The notes under the pieces: generated by a model
The model's input: the letters and a program-made list of their open reading frames with translations, nothing else
Databases searched by the model: none
Told to the model about the DNA's origin: nothing
Made by a program: the position numbers and the translations under genes
Shown here: piece after piece, positions 33,316-41,305 of the stretch
How the letters are laid out: the number at the start of each line of letters is the position of its first letter
How positions within the stretch are numbered: position 1 is the first letter of the stretch
Assembly: GCA_963820055.1 (NCBI GenBank)
Contig: CAWFYJ010000004.1
Coordinates: 248,001 to 312,000 of the forward strand
Source: RHKX01 sp963820055
GTDB lineage: Bacteria > Actinomycetota > Thermoleophilia > Solirubrobacterales > 70-9
Reading direction: 5' to 3'
Length of the DNA: 64,000 bases

Positions 33316-34055
33316 GGGGTCAGGATCCGCGGGCCGTCCTTGCCGACGGCGACCGTGAACTCGAAATGTGCGGCCAGCGATCCGTCCTCGGAGTAGACGG
33401 CCCAGTTGTCGCTGCCCATTCTGATCTCCGGCGAGCCGATGTTGACCATCGGCTCGATGGCGAAGGTCATGCCCTCCTCGAGCAGCGGCCCCTTGCCGGG
33501 CTCGCCGTAGTTGGGGATCTGCGGGTCCTCGTGCATGCGCCGGCCGATTCCGTGACCGACGAGGCTGCGGATGACCGCGAGACCGTCCGCCTCGACGCGC
33601 TGCTGGATCGCGGCCGAGATGTCGCCGAGGTGGTTACCGGCCTTCGCCTCCGCGATGCCGGTGAACAGTGATTCCTTCGTCGTCTCGAGCAGTTGCACCG
33701 CCGGCTCGGCGACCGGGCCGATCGGGATCGTGAAGGCGGCGTCGGCGACCCAGCCGTCGAGGGTGACACCGACGTCGAGGGAGATCAGGTCGCCGCGCTT
33801 GAGCTCGTAGGAGCCGGGGATGCCGTGGACGACCATCGAGTTCGGCGAGGCGCAGATCGATCCCGGGAAGCCGTTGTAGCCCTTGAATGCGGCCTCGGCG
33901 CCCTGCGAGCGGATGAAGCGCTCGGCGGCGAGGTCGAGCTCGAGGGTGGTCACGCCCGGACGGGCGCTCTTCTTCAGCATCTGCAGGCAACGGGCGAGGA
34001 TTTCGCCCGCAGCGGCCATCTTGTCGACCTGCTCCGGAGTCTTCGGGACGATCAA
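33300..34055 (-). CDS. map: Methionine aminopeptidase, type I
   Basis: A 251-aa dinuclear metalloprotease that removes N-terminal Met from nascent proteins. Metal ligands are in place: Asp in ISLDVGV, Asp in VADAAFTI, His in VGHGIGRRMHE, Glu in FAIEPMVNIG and Glu in HFEFTVAV. It lacks an N-terminal zinc-finger or SH3-binding extension. TTG 34055 is the likely start (IVPKTPEQVDKMAAAGEIL) and lies 7 bases after adk. Downstream GH13 overlaps its end, an unusual neighbour; infA normally follows. Confidence 0.96.
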   Translation of the reverse strand: MIVPKTPEQVDKMAAAGEILARCLQMLKKSARPGVTTLELDLAAERFIRSQGAEAAFKGYNGFPGSICASPNSMVVHGIPGSYELKRGDLISLDVGVTLDGWVADAAFTIPIGPVAEPAVQLLETTKESLFTGIAEAKAGNHLGDISAAIQQRVEADGLAVIRSLVGHGIGRRMHEDPQIPNYGEPGKGPLLEEGMTFAIEPMVNIGSPEIRMGSDNWAVYSEDGSLAAHFEFTVAVGKDGPRILTPWHEE

Positions 34056-34062
34056 GGGCGGG

Positions 34063-34737
34063 TCAGAGCTCTTCTTCCATCCGCAGGGTCGCGAGCAGCG
34101 CCCGGATCCTGTTGCCGACCTCTTCCGGCTTCAGCGAGCCGTCGACCCGCTTGAGCACGCCCCGCTCCTCGTAGAAGTGGACGAGCGGCTTCGTCTTCTC
34201 GTGGTAGGTGTCGAGCCGGTGGCGGATGACGTCGGGCTTGTCGTCGTCGCGGATGATCAGCCGGGCGCCGCAGATGTCGCAGACGTCCTCGTTCTTGGGC
34301 GGATCGAAGTCGACGTGGAAGATGTGGCCGTTCTTGGCGCAGGTGCGGCGGCCGCCGAGCCGGCGGACGACCTCCTCGTCGCTGACGTCGATCAGCACTG
34401 CCGCAGTGATGCCGCGGCCGAGCTTGTCCATCTCCTCGCCGAGGGCGTCGGCCTGGCCGACCGTGCGCGGGAAGCCGTCGAGGATGAAGCCGTCGGCGGC
34501 TTCGGGGCTCTCGACCCGCTCGGCGATGACGCCGATGATGACCTCGTCGGGGACCAGGTCGCCGCGGTCCATGTACTCCTTGGCGGTCGTGCCGAGCTCG
34601 GTTCCCTCGGTGACGGCCGTCCGGAGGATGTCGCCGGTCGCGTAATAGGGCAGGCGGAAGTCCTCCTGGAGGCGTTCGCCCTGGGTTCCCTTTCCGGACC
34701 CCGGAGGTCCGAGCAGGATCAGATTCAGCTCAGGCAC
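34063..34737 (-). CDS. adk: Adenylate kinase
   Basis: A 224-aa enzyme that interconverts ATP + AMP and 2 ADP. P-loop GPPGSGKGTQ at residues 10-19, AMP site YATGDILRTAV and DGFPRTVGQA. This is the long form with a zinc LID: CAKNGHIFH followed by CDICGARL. GTG 34737 starts the conserved first strand (PELNLILLGPPG). Followed by map. Confidence 0.97.
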   Translation of the reverse strand: MPELNLILLGPPGSGKGTQGERLQEDFRLPYYATGDILRTAVTEGTELGTTAKEYMDRGDLVPDEVIIGVIAERVESPEAADGFILDGFPRTVGQADALGEEMDKLGRGITAAVLIDVSDEEVVRRLGGRRTCAKNGHIFHVDFDPPKNEDVCDICGARLIIRDDDKPDVIRHRLDTYHEKTKPLVHFYEERGVLKRVDGSLKPEEVGNRIRALLATLRMEEEL

Positions 34738-34783
34738 AGGCGTGCAGGCTACCGTTCGCCCACCGACCCGGCTTCCGGGGTTC

Positions 34784-35623
34784 CTACGGGCCGAGCTCGG
34801 AGAGCGAGCCGTAGTGGTGGACGGCGATTCCCCCGAAGCCCGGGTTGGGCCCGAACGCCGCCCGAACGGCGGCGAGTGCGTCGACCATCGCGGCCATTCC
34901 CTCCTCGGCGAAGGTCACCTGCTCGGGGCTGACGCGGCCGGTCTCGACGCCGACGGTGGTCGCTCTCCCCGCCGCCATCGCCATCCGGATCTCCTGCCGG
35001 GCGACGTCGATGATCGCCGGGCCGCTGTCGCGGTAGGCCATGATCGTCGTCGCGTCGGTGGCGCCGATGACCGCCTTCGCGAGCTGCCCGTGGCCGCCGC
35101 CGAGGCTCACGTCGTCGAACCAGAACGGGATGTCGGCCGCGAACGGCAGCGGCCCGGCCGCCCGGCGGGCGGCGGTTAGCGATCGCAGCAGCGAGCGCGC
35201 GACACCCCGTTCGTCCCGGTCCCAGGCCTTCAGCCCGTAGGGCTCGACGTCGACGTGGATCCCGGCGATCCGGGCGTCCGGCGGCGCATCGCGCTGGTAG
35301 CGGCGCGCCGAGCGCACGAAGTCGAGCATCCCGTCCCGGTGGTCGGTGGCCCAGCGCTTCTCGCCACCGAGCACCTCGACCGCGACCCCCTCAGCGTCGA
35401 GCGCCGCGATCGCGTTCCGGACCTTCGGCCCGAAGCCGCCCTCCGCATAGAGGTAGGCGCGATCGAAGCCGTCGGTGGTGAGGTCGCTCGCGAGGGTGCC
35501 GGGGTCGTCCCAGGACCAGACCCAGATCGCGTCGGTTCCGCCGTCGGCGGGCGGCTGGGCGCCGGCGGCCGCCGGCAGGAGGAGAAGGGCGGCGAGGGCG
35601 GCGAGGGCGAGGCGGGTCAGCAC
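34784..35623 (-). CDS. Secreted TIM-barrel-like protein of unknown function
   Basis: A 279-aa exported protein starting at GTG 35623 with a clear signal peptide (LALAALAALLLLPAAAGAQP). The mature part resembles glycosidase-type barrels: AIWVWSWDDPGTLASDL, AYLYAEGGFGPKVRNAI, and IAGIHVDVEPYGL, whose D-x-E resembles the GH18-type catalytic strand; TIMAYRDSG and GVETGRVSPEQVTF follow as later strands. Activity is not established. An open frame upstream of the GTG is low-complexity and lacks conservation features. It sits between secY and adk, an unusual place, preceded by a 340-bp gap. Confidence 0.75.
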   Translation of the reverse strand: MLTRLALAALAALLLLPAAAGAQPPADGGTDAIWVWSWDDPGTLASDLTTDGFDRAYLYAEGGFGPKVRNAIAALDAEGVAVEVLGGEKRWATDHRDGMLDFVRSARRYQRDAPPDARIAGIHVDVEPYGLKAWDRDERGVARSLLRSLTAARRAAGPLPFAADIPFWFDDVSLGGGHGQLAKAVIGATDATTIMAYRDSGPAIIDVARQEIRMAMAAGRATTVGVETGRVSPEQVTFAEEGMAAMVDALAAVRAAFGPNPGFGGIAVHHYGSLSELGP

Positions 35624-35654
35624 GGGCCCAGCGTAGTCGGAGGCGGAAGGTGGC

Positions 35655-35670
35655 TTGGGCGGTGAGGGGG
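35655..35670 (+). repeat. Intergenic motif variant TTGGGCGGTGAGGGGG
   Basis: Differs from copy 1 by one base (CAGTG to CGGTG). It faces copy 4 at 35916-35930 in inverted orientation. Confidence 0.5.
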
Positions 35671-35754
35671 CCGGGCGGGCGTCATGGGGACGGCCCGGGC
35701 GGCCGGTGAACTGGAGTCTGGTCGTGGGCTCGGCCGAGATGGCCGCCTTCGGGT

Positions 35755-35797
35755 CGTGGGCGGAAACCGTCCCGTCCTGCGTCGAAATCCGCCCACG
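35755..35797. repeat. Inverted repeat CGTGGGCGGA/TCCGCCCACG
   Basis: Ten-base perfect arms (35755-35764 and 35788-35797) around a 23-base loop, inside the motif-bounded segment. The arms contain the GGCGGA box that recurs in this gap. Confidence 0.55.
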
Positions 35798-35829
35798 GGC
35801 AGCGTTTCGCCGGAGCTGAGGCGGAAAAC

Positions 35830-35843
35830 CCCCATATATGGGG
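35830..35843. repeat. Palindrome CCCCATATATGGGG
   Basis: A perfect 14-bp palindrome with an AT-rich centre, flanked by AAAA and ATTT, very AT-rich for this genome. It could be an operator for the secreted-protein gene or the core of a hairpin. Confidence 0.6.
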
Positions 35844-35915
35844 ATTTCTCGCTTCGACTCCACGCGCGGGTGAGGGGAGCGGATTTCCGCCGGCTCGGCG
35901 CGCCCCGGCGCCCCT

Positions 35916-35930
35916 CCCCCTCACTGCCAA
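35916..35930 (-). repeat. Intergenic motif TTGGCAGTGAGGGGG, copy 4 (minus)
   Basis: Exact common form on the minus strand, 34 bases beyond the secY stop. It pairs with the variant at 35655-35670 as an inverted repeat. Confidence 0.6.
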
Positions 35931-35963
35931 GCGCCGGCGTTTTACCGCCCGCGCGAGCGCCTG

Positions 35964-37232
35964 CTACTTCAGGAAGCCCTCGTAGTTGCGCATCATCAAC
36001 TGCGCTTCCAACTGTTTGACGGTGTCGAGGGCGACGCCGACGACGATCAGGATCGAGGTGCCGCCGAAGAAGAAGTTCGCCGAGGTCTGGCTGATCAGGA
36101 TCGTCGGCAGGGCGGCGACGAGGCCCAGATAGAGGGCGCCCGCGAACGTCAGTCGCGAGAGGATCCTGTCGAGGTATTCGGCCGTCGGGCGTCCCGGTCT
36201 GACGCCGGGGATGAAGCCGCCGTACTTCTTCAGGTTGTCGGCCTGGTCGACGGGGTTGAACGTGACCGCCGTATAGAAGTAGGTGAAGATGATGATGAAG
36301 AAGATCTCGCCGACGATGTAGGCCCATCGGTCGGGGCTGAAGAAGGCGGCGAAGTCGAGCGCGGCCGGCGTGTTGAGGAGCTGGCCGACCGTCGGCGGGA
36401 AGGCCATGATCGAGGCCGCGAAGATGACCGGGATCACTCCCGCCATGTTCACGCGCAGGGGCAGATAGCTCGATCCGCCCGTCGTCATCTTGCGACCGAC
36501 CACCCGCTTCGCATACTGCACGGGTATTCGTCTCTGGCCCTCCTGGACGAAGACGATTCCGACGATCACCGCGATCGCCACGAAGGGCATCATCACCACG
36601 AAGACCTGGTCCGGGTTGTTCCACCAGGCGGAGATGCCGTTGGGGATGCCGGATGCGATCGAGGCGAAGATCATCAGCGAGATGCCGTTGCCGATGCCGC
36701 GCTGCGTGATCAGCTCGCCGAACCACATCAGCAGCACGGTGCCGGCGGTCAGCGAGACCACGATCAGCATCAGCTTCGCGAAGGTGAGATCACCGACGAC
36801 GCTCTCGCCGGAACTGCCGAAGGACTGGAAGAGGAAGACGTAACCGGTCGACTGCAGGAAGGCCAGGATCACGGTCAGGTAACGCGTGTACTGGGTGATC
36901 TTCTGCTGGCCGACCTCGCCCTCCTTCTGGAGCTTCTCGAGGGCCGGCACGACCACCGTCAGCAGCTGCAGAATGATCGACGCGGTTATGTAGGGCATGA
37001 TCCCGAGCGCGAACAGCGAGAGGCGCGAGAGGCTGCCACCGCTGAACAGGTTCAGGAACCCGAGGATGTCGGAACCCGCGAAGTTGTTCTGGAGGTCGTT
37101 GAGGGCGCTCGCCTCGACCCCGGGCGCCGGGATGTAGGCGCCGAGCCGGTACAGCGCCAGCATCGCCGCGGTGAAGGCGATCTTGCGCCGGATCTCCGGG
37201 ATCGCGAATGCGTTTCCGAGGATCCTCAGCAT
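35964..37232 (-). CDS. secY: Preprotein translocase subunit SecY
   Basis: A 422-aa channel subunit with ten predicted membrane helices. Recognisable blocks: MLRILGNAFAIPEIRRKIAF at the start, LNLFSGGSLSRLSLFALGIM forming the plug/TM2 region, ITQRGIGNGISLMIF, and VGRKMTTGGSSYLPLRVNMA with PTVGQLLN in the cytoplasmic loops. The C-terminus VKQLEAQLMMRNYEGFLK is the ribosome-contact tail. ATG 37232 lies 3 bases after rplO. adk and map follow only after an inserted secreted-protein gene. Confidence 0.97.
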   Translation of the reverse strand: MLRILGNAFAIPEIRRKIAFTAAMLALYRLGAYIPAPGVEASALNDLQNNFAGSDILGFLNLFSGGSLSRLSLFALGIMPYITASIILQLLTVVVPALEKLQKEGEVGQQKITQYTRYLTVILAFLQSTGYVFLFQSFGSSGESVVGDLTFAKLMLIVVSLTAGTVLLMWFGELITQRGIGNGISLMIFASIASGIPNGISAWWNNPDQVFVVMMPFVAIAVIVGIVFVQEGQRRIPVQYAKRVVGRKMTTGGSSYLPLRVNMAGVIPVIFAASIMAFPPTVGQLLNTPAALDFAAFFSPDRWAYIVGEIFFIIIFTYFYTAVTFNPVDQADNLKKYGGFIPGVRPGRPTAEYLDRILSRLTFAGALYLGLVAALPTILISQTSANFFFGGTSILIVVGVALDTVKQLEAQLMMRNYEGFLK

Positions 37233-37235
37233 CGA

Positions 37236-37727
37236 TTACTCGATGACTTCGGCGCTGCCGCCGGCGGCCTCGATCTTCTCGCGCGCGGTGGCGCTGAAGG
37301 CGTGAGCCTTGACCGTGAGCTTCTTGCTGAGCTCGCCGTTGCCGAGGACCTTGACCGGGTGCTTGCGAGTCGCCAGACCGGCGGCCTTGAGCGCCTCGGG
37401 GGTGACCTCGGCGCCGTCGTCGAAGCGCTCCTCGAGCGTCGCGAGGTTGACCGGCTGCGTGTGCGTCCGGAACGGCTCGAACGGCATCGACATCTTCTTG
37501 TTCGGGCCGCGCAGCTTTCGCATCCGCATGTGGATCGGGTTCTGGCCGCCCTCGTGGCCGACGTTGCTCTTCGCACCGGCGCGCGAGCCCTGGCCCTTGT
37601 GGCCGCGGCCCGACGTCTTGCCCATGCCGGAGCCGTGCCCACGACCGACGCGCTTGCGGTTCTTCCGGGTCCCCGGCTTCGGGGTCAGGTTGTCGAGGCC
37701 GACGTCCTCGGGATCGACGCGCGCCAT
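37236..37727 (-). CDS. rplO: 50S ribosomal protein L15
   Basis: A 163-aa protein with a Gly/Arg/Lys-rich N-terminal tail (RVGRGHGSGMGKTSGRGHKG) and a C-terminal globular domain with VTPEALKAAGLATRKHPVKV and VKAHAFSATAREKIEAAGGS. Start overlaps the rpmD stop by one base. Confidence 0.97.
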   Translation of the reverse strand: MARVDPEDVGLDNLTPKPGTRKNRKRVGRGHGSGMGKTSGRGHKGQGSRAGAKSNVGHEGGQNPIHMRMRKLRGPNKKMSMPFEPFRTHTQPVNLATLEERFDDGAEVTPEALKAAGLATRKHPVKVLGNGELSKKLTVKAHAFSATAREKIEAAGGSAEVIE

Positions 37728-37918
37728 CAGGAGTCCTTCCCGGCGGACTCGACGGTGACGAGGTGGTCGACCTTGCGGAGCAGACCGTGGAGGTGGTCGT
37801 TGTCCTCGCGGACGACCGACTTGCCGATCCGGCCCAGTCGCAACGTGCGCAGCGTGTCGCGCTGACGCGGGCTCGACCCGGTCGCGGAGCGGACCTGCTT
37901 GATCAGGACCTCGGCCAT
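37727..37918 (-). CDS. rpmD: 50S ribosomal protein L30
   Basis: A 63-aa protein: MAEVLIKQVRSATGSSPRQR, TLRTLRLGRIGKSVV and the C-terminal DHLVTVE. Overlaps both neighbours by one base (TGATG), so rpsE, rpmD and rplO are translationally linked. Confidence 0.96.
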   Translation of the reverse strand: MAEVLIKQVRSATGSSPRQRDTLRTLRLGRIGKSVVREDNDHLHGLLRKVDHLVTVESAGKDS

Positions 37919-38601
37919 CAGGAAGTCTCCTCGGGGGAACCGGCGTCGCGGGCCTCTTCGGTGGCCGCGGCGTCGGCGTCCGCCTCGGCGTCGGCCGCAG
38001 CCTGCTCGGGCGGAGCGCCCGCGGCGACGACGACCGGGTCGACGGCGTTCTCGTCGTCGGTGCTCTCGGCCTTCGGAGCGTCCTTGGGCACGCCCAGGAC
38101 CTGCTTGATCGTCAGGCCGCGGAGCTCGGCGACATCCTCGGGCTTGCGCAGTCCGCGCAGGCCGGCCATCGTCGCCTTGACCTGGTTGATCGGGTTGTTG
38201 GTGCCGATCGACTTGGTGAGCACATCGCGGATCCCGCCGAGCTCGAGCACGGCGCGGACGCCGCCGCCGGCGATGACGCCGGTTCCCTCGCTGGCCGGGC
38301 GCAGGACGACGTGTCCGGCTCCGAAGCGGCCGATGATGCGGTGGGGAAGCGTCTGCCCGTACTTGGGCACGCGGATCAGATCCTTGCGGGCGTTCTCGAC
38401 GGCCTTCTGGATCGCCAGCGGGACCTCGCGGGCCTTGCCGTAGCCGATCCCGACGACGTCGTTCTCGTCGCCGACGGCGACGAGCGCCGTGAACGAGAAC
38501 CGGCGACCGCCCTTGACGACCTTCGCCACGCGGTTGATCTCGATCACTCGCTCCTGCAGGTCAAGACCCTGCGGGCTAACTCTTTCGACGTCTGTGCTCA
38601 T
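37918..38601 (-). CDS. rpsE: 30S ribosomal protein S5 with acidic C-terminal tail
   Basis: A 227-aa protein involved in decoding fidelity and mRNA unwinding. The double-stranded-RNA-binding-like N-terminal domain reads LQERVIEINRVAKVVKGGRR, then VGYGKAREVPLAIQKAVENA-type sequence and the C-terminal domain GGVRAVLELGGIRDVLTKSI. Core S5 ends near residue 172 (KQVLGVPK). The remaining 50-odd residues form an acidic Ala/Glu/Asp-rich tail not found in typical S5 (160-200 aa). Start GTG/ATG is fixed by MSTDVERVSPQGLDLQERV. Confidence 0.96.
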   Translation of the reverse strand: MSTDVERVSPQGLDLQERVIEINRVAKVVKGGRRFSFTALVAVGDENDVVGIGYGKAREVPLAIQKAVENARKDLIRVPKYGQTLPHRIIGRFGAGHVVLRPASEGTGVIAGGGVRAVLELGGIRDVLTKSIGTNNPINQVKATMAGLRGLRKPEDVAELRGLTIKQVLGVPKDAPKAESTDDENAVDPVVVAAGAPPEQAAADAEADADAAATEEARDAGSPEETS

Positions 38602-38655
38602 CAGCTCCTGGCTCGTTCGTTTCTCGAAGTTTCGGTTCGTCCTGAGCGCAGCGGC

Positions 38656-39009
38656 TCAGAATCGCAGACCGCCCTCGCGGGCGCCCTCGGCGAGGGCGGC
38701 GACCTGTCCGTGGTAGCGGTATCCGCCACGATCGAAGACGCAGGTCTCGACCCCGGCCTTCTTGGCGCGCTCGGCGAGCATCTCGCCCGCCTTCTTCGCC
38801 CGCTCGCCGGCGTCGAGCTTACGCAGATCGGCCTCGTTCCAGTTCGCCTGGGCGATCGTGTGGCCGCGGTCGTCGTCGATCAGCTGCGCGTAGAGGCCGC
38901 GGTTGGACCGGTAGACGGCCAGACGCGGGCACTCCTCGCTGCCGCGGATCTTCGCGCGGACGCGGCGCCGGCGGCGCAACCTTCTCTGTTCTGCGGTCTT
39001 GACTGCCAT
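38656..39009 (-). CDS. rplR: 50S ribosomal protein L18
   Basis: A 117-aa 5S rRNA-binding protein. RRRRRVRAKIRGSEECPRLA, VYRSNRGLYAQLIDDDRGHT and FDRGGYRYHGQVAALAEGAR are family blocks. Lies 9 bases after rplF. Confidence 0.97.
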   Translation of the reverse strand: MAVKTAEQRRLRRRRRVRAKIRGSEECPRLAVYRSNRGLYAQLIDDDRGHTIAQANWNEADLRKLDAGERAKKAGEMLAERAKKAGVETCVFDRGGYRYHGQVAALAEGAREGGLRF

Positions 39010-39018
39010 CAGTTTCTC

Positions 39019-39552
39019 CTATGCCCTCTTGCCGACCTTGCGGCGGACCTGCTCGTCTGCGTAGCGCACGCCCTTGCCCTTGTAGGGCTCCGGCGGGCGG
39101 TGGCGGCGGATCTGCGCAGCGGTCTCGCCGACCAGCTGCTTATCGATGCCGCGGATGATGATCTCGGTGGGCTGGGGAACCTCGAAGTCGATCCCGTCCG
39201 GGGCCTTCATGTTGATCGGGTGGGAGAAGCCCAGCGACAGCTCGAGCGCCTTGCCCTGCGCCTTCGCGCGGTAGCCGACGCCCTGGATCTGCAGGCGCTT
39301 CTCGAAACCGTCGGTGACGCCCTCGACCATGTTCGCGATCAGGCTGCGCGTGAGGCCATGGAGGGCGCGATGCTCGCCGCGATCGGTCGGGCGGGCGACC
39401 GTGAGGACGCCGTCGTCGATCTTGATCTCCATGTCGCGATCGACGGCCTGGATCAGCTCGCCCTTGGGTCCGTTGACCGTGACGCGCCCAGGGGCGACGT
39501 CCACGGTGACGCCCGCGGGGATGGTGATTGGCTTGTTTCCGATTCTGCTCAT
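39019..39552 (-). CDS. rplF: 50S ribosomal protein L6
   Basis: A 177-aa protein near the sarcin-ricin loop. MSRIGNKPITIPAGVTVDVA begins the first domain. LQIQGVGYRAKAQGKALELS, GFSHPI and the terminal PPEPYKGKGVRYADEQVRRK are conserved. Lies 13 bases after rpsH. Confidence 0.98.
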   Translation of the reverse strand: MSRIGNKPITIPAGVTVDVAPGRVTVNGPKGELIQAVDRDMEIKIDDGVLTVARPTDRGEHRALHGLTRSLIANMVEGVTDGFEKRLQIQGVGYRAKAQGKALELSLGFSHPINMKAPDGIDFEVPQPTEIIIRGIDKQLVGETAAQIRRHRPPEPYKGKGVRYADEQVRRKVGKRA

Positions 39553-39565
39553 GGTTTCCGGTCGG

Positions 39566-39961
39566 TTACCAGACGTAGGCGACCACTTCGCCGCCGACGC
39601 CCTTCTCCTTGGCCTCGTGCCCGGTCATGACGCCGGACGAGGTCGAAATGATCGCAGTGCCCATGCCGCCCTGCACGCGCGGGACGTTCTCGCCGGGGAC
39701 GTAGCGACGGCGGCCGGGACGGGAGATCCGCTTCATGCCCTGGATGACCGGATCGCGGTCCTCCGTGTACTTGAGCTGGATCCGGATCGACTCGCCGACG
39801 GTGGTCGGCTCGACCTCGTATCCGTTCACGTACCCCTGCTCGACGAGGATCCGGGTCATCTCCTTCTTCAGGCGGGATGCCGGAATCTCGACCTCGGGAT
39901 GGTCGGCGCGGAGCGCGTTGCGGACGCGCGTCAGGTAATCGGCGATCGGGTCGGTCAGCAT
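39566..39961 (-). CDS. rpsH: 30S ribosomal protein S8
   Basis: A 131-aa central-domain protein that in many bacteria also represses the spc operon. MLTDPIADYLTRVRNALRAD begins it. RISRPGRRRYV and RVQGGMGTAIISTSSGVMTG are diagnostic. Lies 4 bases after rpsN. Confidence 0.98.
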   Translation of the reverse strand: MLTDPIADYLTRVRNALRADHPEVEIPASRLKKEMTRILVEQGYVNGYEVEPTTVGESIRIQLKYTEDRDPVIQGMKRISRPGRRRYVPGENVPRVQGGMGTAIISTSSGVMTGHEAKEKGVGGEVVAYVW

Positions 39962-39965
39962 CGCG

Positions 39966-40151
39966 TTACCAGCTCGACTTCGTCATTCCGGGCACGTAGC
40001 CCTTGTGGGCGGCTTCGCGCAGGCAGATCCGGCACAGGCCGAACTTGCGGTAGACCGCGCGGGACCGGCCGCACTTGCGGCAGCGGTTGTAGTTACGGGC
40101 CTTGAACTTCGAGCCCGCAGCCTGCTTGACGCGTTGTGACGTCTTTGCCAT
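39966..40151 (-). CDS. rpsN: 30S ribosomal protein S14, type Z (zinc-binding)
   Basis: A 61-aa short form with zinc ligands Cys24, Cys27, Cys40 and Cys43 (RCRKCG, LCRIC). The tail REAAHKGYVPGMTKSSW is conserved. ATG 40151 directly follows the rplE stop with no spacer. Confidence 0.98.
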   Translation of the reverse strand: MAKTSQRVKQAAGSKFKARNYNRCRKCGRSRAVYRKFGLCRICLREAAHKGYVPGMTKSSW

Positions 40152-40952
40152 CTACTCCTCTTCTTCTTCGCTGGAGCCGGATTCCGCGTCGTCGCCCTCG
40201 GCGTCGTCGTCGGCCGGCTTCTCGTAAGCCTCTGGGTTCTCTTCCTTGAGCTGCTCGAGGGCGGCCTGCTCGGCCTCGGCCCGGAGACGAGCCTCCTCCT
40301 TGCGCTGCTCCTCTTCCTCGGCGTCGATCTCCTCCTGCGGCTTGCCGCCGGGACGCCCCTCCTGCGCGAACGGGAAGCCGAGCGCGAGCAGCAGCTCGAA
40401 GCCCTCCTCGTCGGTCTGCGCGGTGGTCGTGAAGGTGATGTCGAGACCGCGGGTCTCGCTGATCGAGTCGTAGTCGATCTCCGGGAAGATGAGCTGCTCG
40501 CGGATCCCCATCGAGTAGTTGCCGCGGCCGTCGAACGAGCGCGGGTTGAGGCCGCGGAAGTCGCGGATCCGGGGGATCGAGATCGAGACGAGGCGGTCGG
40601 TGAACTCCCACATCCGCGCCTTGCGGAGCGTCACGGCGACGCCGACCGGCATCCCCTCGCGAAGCTTGAAGGCCGCGATCGACTTGCGGGCGCGACGCAG
40701 GTTCGGGCGCTGGCCGGTGATGGTCGACAGCTCCTCGATCGCGTCATCGACGACGTTGCCGATCCGGCTCGCCTCGCCGATTCCCATGTTGACGCTGACC
40801 TTGACCAGGCGCGGCGCCGACATCGGGGTCGAGTATCCGAACTTCTTGACGAGGGCCGGCAGCACCTCGCTGTCGTAGCGCTCGTGCAGACGCGCCGGCG
40901 GAGCCGCCTGGCTCTGCGTCGCGTTCTCGGGTGTCTGGGTTGCAGCTTCCAT
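40152..40952 (-). CDS. rplE: 50S ribosomal protein L5 with long acidic C-terminal extension
   Basis: A 266-aa protein of the central protuberance that binds 5S rRNA. The L5 core runs from RLHERYDSEVLPALVKKFGY through SVNMGIGEA, AAFKLREGMPVGVAVTLRKA, NYSMGIREQLIFPEIDYD and TTTAQTDEEGFELLLALGFP, to about residue 200. A further 65 residues are Glu/Ala/Lys-rich and end in SGSSEEEEE, probably a long charged helix. Usual length is 180-190 aa, and about 20 extra residues also lead the protein. Confidence 0.96.
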   Translation of the reverse strand: MEAATQTPENATQSQAAPPARLHERYDSEVLPALVKKFGYSTPMSAPRLVKVSVNMGIGEASRIGNVVDDAIEELSTITGQRPNLRRARKSIAAFKLREGMPVGVAVTLRKARMWEFTDRLVSISIPRIRDFRGLNPRSFDGRGNYSMGIREQLIFPEIDYDSISETRGLDITFTTTAQTDEEGFELLLALGFPFAQEGRPGGKPQEEIDAEEEEQRKEEARLRAEAEQAALEQLKEENPEAYEKPADDDAEGDDAESGSSEEEEE

Positions 40953-40969
40953 TGGTTCAGTCCTCGGCG

Positions 40970-41305
40970 TCAGTCGATCGCCTTGTCGGTGCGCTTCGAG
41001 TAACGCACGCGCTTGCCGTCGTCGCCAACGCGCACGCCGACCCGGGTCGGCTTGTTGTCGGTCGGGTCGACCAGGATGACGTTGGACACGTCGATCGGCC
41101 CTTCCTTCTCGATGATGCCAGCTTGGCCCGTCTGGGCGTCGGTCATCGATCGAGGGCGCTGATGGCGCTTGACGATGTTCGCACCTTCGACGAAGACCTT
41201 GCGGCGCTTCGGGTCGACGCGGATCACCTTGCCCTGCTTGCCCTTGTCCTTGCCGGACGTGATCAGGACCTGATCGTCGGTGCGGATGCGCATGGCCTTG
41301 GCCAT
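40970..41305 (-). CDS. rplX: 50S ribosomal protein L24
   Basis: A 111-aa assembly initiator with a KOW motif: DDQVLITSGKDKGKQGKVIR and EGANIVKRHQRP. Start overlaps the rplN stop by one base. Confidence 0.97.
   Translation of the reverse strand: MAKAMRIRTDDQVLITSGKDKGKQGKVIRVDPKRRKVFVEGANIVKRHQRPRSMTDAQTGQAGIIEKEGPIDVSNVILVDPTDNKPTRVGVRVGDDGKRVRYSKRTDKAID

Larger units (their letters stand above)
35653..35932. mobile_element. Possible MITE-like non-coding element with inverted ends
   Basis: The ends are GCTTGGGCGGTGAGGGGG (from 35653, plus) and GCTTGGCAGTGAGGGGG (35916-35932, read on minus). Inside are a 10-bp-arm hairpin (35755-35764 with 35788-35797), a 14-bp palindrome (35830-35843) and four GGCGGAAA-like boxes in both orientations. 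No transposase, and target-site duplications are not evident, so mobility is only a suggestion. Confidence 0.35.
35624..35963. other. 340-bp gene-free gap between secY and the secreted-protein gene
   Basis: No gene is supported. The gap is almost filled by a 280-bp segment bounded by inverted copies of the intergenic motif (35653-35932) with several internal palindromes. It presumably also contains the end of the secY transcript and the promoter of the secreted-protein/adk/map unit, but no good -35/-10 pair is obvious to me. Confidence 0.6.

Noticed and set aside
35624..35863. Extended N-terminus for the secreted barrel protein
   Set aside because: The extra 80 residues lack features and precede a perfect signal peptide beginning at GTG 35623.
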